Shown piece by piece: positions 4,994-7,034 of a DNA stretch of 7,034 nt. Positions within the stretch are counted from its first letter, which is position 1; every line of letters starts with the position of its first letter. The stretch spans positions 1-7,034 of the forward strand of contig NZQU01000033.1 of assembly GCA_002696025.1 (NCBI GenBank), given 5' to 3'. Position numbers and translations under genes: made by a program. The notes beneath the pieces are model-generated. The model was given only the letters and a program-made list of their open reading frames with translations, was not told the DNA's origin and did not search any database. The stretch is from Crocinitomicaceae bacterium. GTDB taxonomy: Bacteria > Bacteroidota > Bacteroidia > Flavobacteriales_D > Crocinitomicaceae.

Positions 4994-7034
4994 ATGAAAA
5001 TTTATAAAGAATACATTAATGAAATTGAAGAACGAAAAGTTCAGAACCTAAATCCAAAGCCAATAGATGGTTCAGAATTACTAAGTGAAGTGATTTCTCA
5101 AATCAGAGATTTAAATAGCCCTGAACGAAAAGATTCTTTAGATTTTTTCATATACAATGTTTTGCCTGGTACTACCAGTGCTGCTTCTGTTAAGGCTAAC
5201 TTTTTAAAAGAAATCATACTTGGGGAATTTGTTGTTGAAGAGATAACTCCTTCATTTGCTTTTGAATTATTGTCTCATATGAAAGGAGGCCCTTCAATCG
5301 CAGTTCTTCTAGATTTGGCATTGGGGAATAATACTGAAATAGCTAACGAAGCCGCAGAAGTGCTTAAGACACAAGTTTTTTTATATGAGGCAGATACAGA
5401 CCGTTTGAGAGAAGCATATGAAAATGGAAATAAAATAGCCCAAGAAATTATAGAAAGTTATGCCAAAGCAGAGTTTTTTACAAAATTACCGGAAATAGAA
5501 GAAGAGATTCAAGTTGTTACATATGTTGCTGGAGTTGGAGATATTTCTACAGATCTTTTGTCACCTGGTGGAGATGCGCATTCAAGATCAGATCGAGAAT
5601 TGCATGGAAAATGTATGTTCGAGCACAATACTGATCAACAGAATGAGCTTTTGGCTTTACAAAAACAACATCCTGATAAAAGGGTAATGTTAATTGCTGA
5701 AAAAGGAACTATGGGTGTTGGTTCTTCAAGAATGTCAGGAGTTAATAATGTGGCATTATGGATTGGTAAAAAAGCAAGTCCATATGTTCCATTTATTAAT
5801 ATTGCTCCCGTTGTTGCTGGGACCAATGGTATTTCGCCAATTTTTTTAACAACCGTTGGTGTTACTGGAGGAATCGGTCTTGATCTTAAGAATTGGGTTA
5901 AGAAAAAAGATGCAGATGGTAATACGGTTATGGATGAAGATAATGAGCCTGTACTTGAAGAACGATATTCTGTTAAAACAGGTACTGTTCTTACTATAAA
6001 TACGAAAAAGAAAAAATTATACAATGGAGACAAAGAATTAAGTGATATCTCCGCTGCATTTACTCCTCAGAAAATGGAATTTATGAGGGCTGGTGGCTCT
6101 TATGCAATAGTATTTGGAAAAAAACTACAAACTTTTGCTTGTAAAACTTTGGGTATAGGTATTCATCCTGTGTTTGCACCTTCGAAAGAAATTTCACATG
6201 AAGGACAAGGAATGACGGCAGTTGAAAAAATATTTAATAAAAATGCCGTAGGTACGACTCCTGGGAAAGTCTTACATGCTGGTTCTGATGTGCGTGTTGA
6301 AGTTAATATTGTTGGTTCTCAGGATACCACTGGGCTTATGACTTCTCAAGAGCTTGAGATGATGGCGGCAACTATTATTTCTCCAATTGTTGATGGTGCT
6401 TATCAGTCAGGCTGTCATACAGCTTCTGTTTGGGATGAGAAAGCTCAGGAGAACATTCCAAGACTAATGAAATTCATGAATGATTTTGGATTGATCACAG
6501 CTCGAGATCCTTTGGGTAAATATCATGCAATGACGGATGTAATTCATAAGGTTTTAAATGATATAACAATTGATGATTGGGCTATTATAATAGGAGGAGA
6601 CTCTCATACAAGAATGTCAAAAGGTGTTGCTTTTGGTGCTGATTCGGGTACTGTTGCTCTTGCATTAGCAACTGGAGAAGCAAGCATGCCTATTCCTGAA
6701 TCTGTTAAGGTTACTTTTAAGGGCGAAATGTTGGAAAACATGGATTTTCGTGATGTTGTTCATGCTACTCAATCTCAAATGCTTGACCATTTTGGAGGTG
6801 ATAATGTTTTTCAAGGAAGAATTATTGAAGTTCACATAGGAACACTTCTTGCTGATAAAGCATTTACATTTACTGATTGGACAGCTGAGATGAAAGCAAA
6901 GGCTTCTATCTGTATTTCTGAGGATGATACTTTGATTGAATCATTAGAAATTGCAAAAAGTAGAATTCAAGTGATGATTGATAAAGGAATGGACAATGCC
7001 AATCAAGTTCTTCAAGGTCTCATTGATAAAGCGA
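4994..7034 (+). CDS. acnB: aconitate hydratase B (3' partial)
   Basis: The window holds the first 680 codons of an AcnB-type aconitase, which isomerises citrate to isocitrate in the TCA cycle and in many bacteria also hydrates 2-methylaconitate. The order is that of AcnB. An N-terminal HEAT-like helical domain spans about 1-165. The swivel domain spans about 170-390, with LLSPGGDAHSR (188-198) and GTMGVGSSRMSG (238-249). The catalytic part begins near 395 and includes SQDTTGLMTSQELE (442-455) and GGDSHTRMSKG (534-544), whose DSH and R are typical aconitase active-site residues. The three cysteines binding the 4Fe-4S cluster should lie in the missing C-terminal part; I infer about 220-250 residues remain. 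An acidic loop (about 301-325, KKKDADGNTVMDEDNEP) looks inserted relative to E. coli AcnB. The start is the ATG of MKIYKEYINEIEER, after the AT-rich leader. No frameshift is seen. Confidence 0.95.
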   Translation, partial: MKIYKEYINEIEERKVQNLNPKPIDGSELLSEVISQIRDLNSPERKDSLDFFIYNVLPGTTSAASVKANFLKEIILGEFVVEEITPSFAFELLSHMKGGPSIAVLLDLALGNNTEIANEAAEVLKTQVFLYEADTDRLREAYENGNKIAQEIIESYAKAEFFTKLPEIEEEIQVVTYVAGVGDISTDLLSPGGDAHSRSDRELHGKCMFEHNTDQQNELLALQKQHPDKRVMLIAEKGTMGVGSSRMSGVNNVALWIGKKASPYVPFINIAPVVAGTNGISPIFLTTVGVTGGIGLDLKNWVKKKDADGNTVMDEDNEPVLEERYSVKTGTVLTINTKKKKLYNGDKELSDISAAFTPQKMEFMRAGGSYAIVFGKKLQTFACKTLGIGIHPVFAPSKEISHEGQGMTAVEKIFNKNAVGTTPGKVLHAGSDVRVEVNIVGSQDTTGLMTSQELEMMAATIISPIVDGAYQSGCHTASVWDEKAQENIPRLMKFMNDFGLITARDPLGKYHAMTDVIHKVLNDITIDDWAIIIGGDSHTRMSKGVAFGADSGTVALALATGEASMPIPESVKVTFKGEMLENMDFRDVVHATQSQMLDHFGGDNVFQGRIIEVHIGTLLADKAFTFTDWTAEMKAKASICISEDDTLIESLEIAKSRIQVMIDKGMDNANQVLQGLIDKA

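Noticed and set aside
5635..6033. 132-residue open frame on the minus strand
   Set aside because: It lies entirely inside acnB, whose plus-strand translation is clearly conserved; the antisense product is low-complexity and matches nothing recognisable.
1..7034. Search for tRNA, rRNA, CRISPR repeats, transposase, toxin-antitoxin or defence genes
   Set aside because: No such motif, spaced repeat or coding signature was found on either strand; the region is essentially housekeeping.

Overview
The window is AT-rich (by eye about 30% GC) and carries several marks of the Bacteroidota, most likely a marine or freshwater member of the Flavobacteriales. These marks are a secreted protein with a type IX secretion (T9SS) sorting tail, a DUF4296 lipoprotein, a dihydroorotase with the Bacteroidota-type DDQVHFREPG metal motif, an AcnB-type aconitase of the Bacteroidota form, a promoter with the TTG / TAnnTTTG architecture, and start codons without Shine-Dalgarno sequences. 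Assignment below order level is inference.

Layout. At the left edge there may be the last codons of an unidentified gene. A secreted beta-propeller-like T9SS substrate follows (47-1279). A well-formed Bacteroidota promoter (1283-1312) then drives the ribosomal protein pair rplU-rpmA (1350-1959), which ends in a strong intrinsic terminator (1989-2019). A convergent gene on the minus strand (2018-2317) encodes a small antibiotic-biosynthesis-monooxygenase-fold protein. Divergent from it is a tightly packed three-gene block with overlapping stop and start codons: a polyprenol-phosphate sugar synthase-like GT2 enzyme (2434-3144), dihydroorotase (3141-4478) and a DUF4296 lipoprotein (4478-4831). 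After a 162-base gap comes acnB (4994 to the right edge), cut by the window before its Fe-S ligand region.

How the genes work together. Most are housekeeping: large ribosomal subunit assembly (L21, L27), de novo pyrimidine synthesis (dihydroorotase), the TCA cycle (aconitase) and lipid-linked sugar donor synthesis for the envelope (GT2). The overlaps in the GT2-pyrC-DUF4296 block imply one transcript and probable translational coupling. The secreted propeller protein is the most accessory-looking gene. I see no mobile element, CRISPR array, tRNA, rRNA, toxin-antitoxin or defence cassette, and no convincing new system. The points worth a second look are mostly regulatory (palindromes at putative promoters, very short leaders) or concern variant active-site residues. 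No gene-free stretch exceeds 300 bases.
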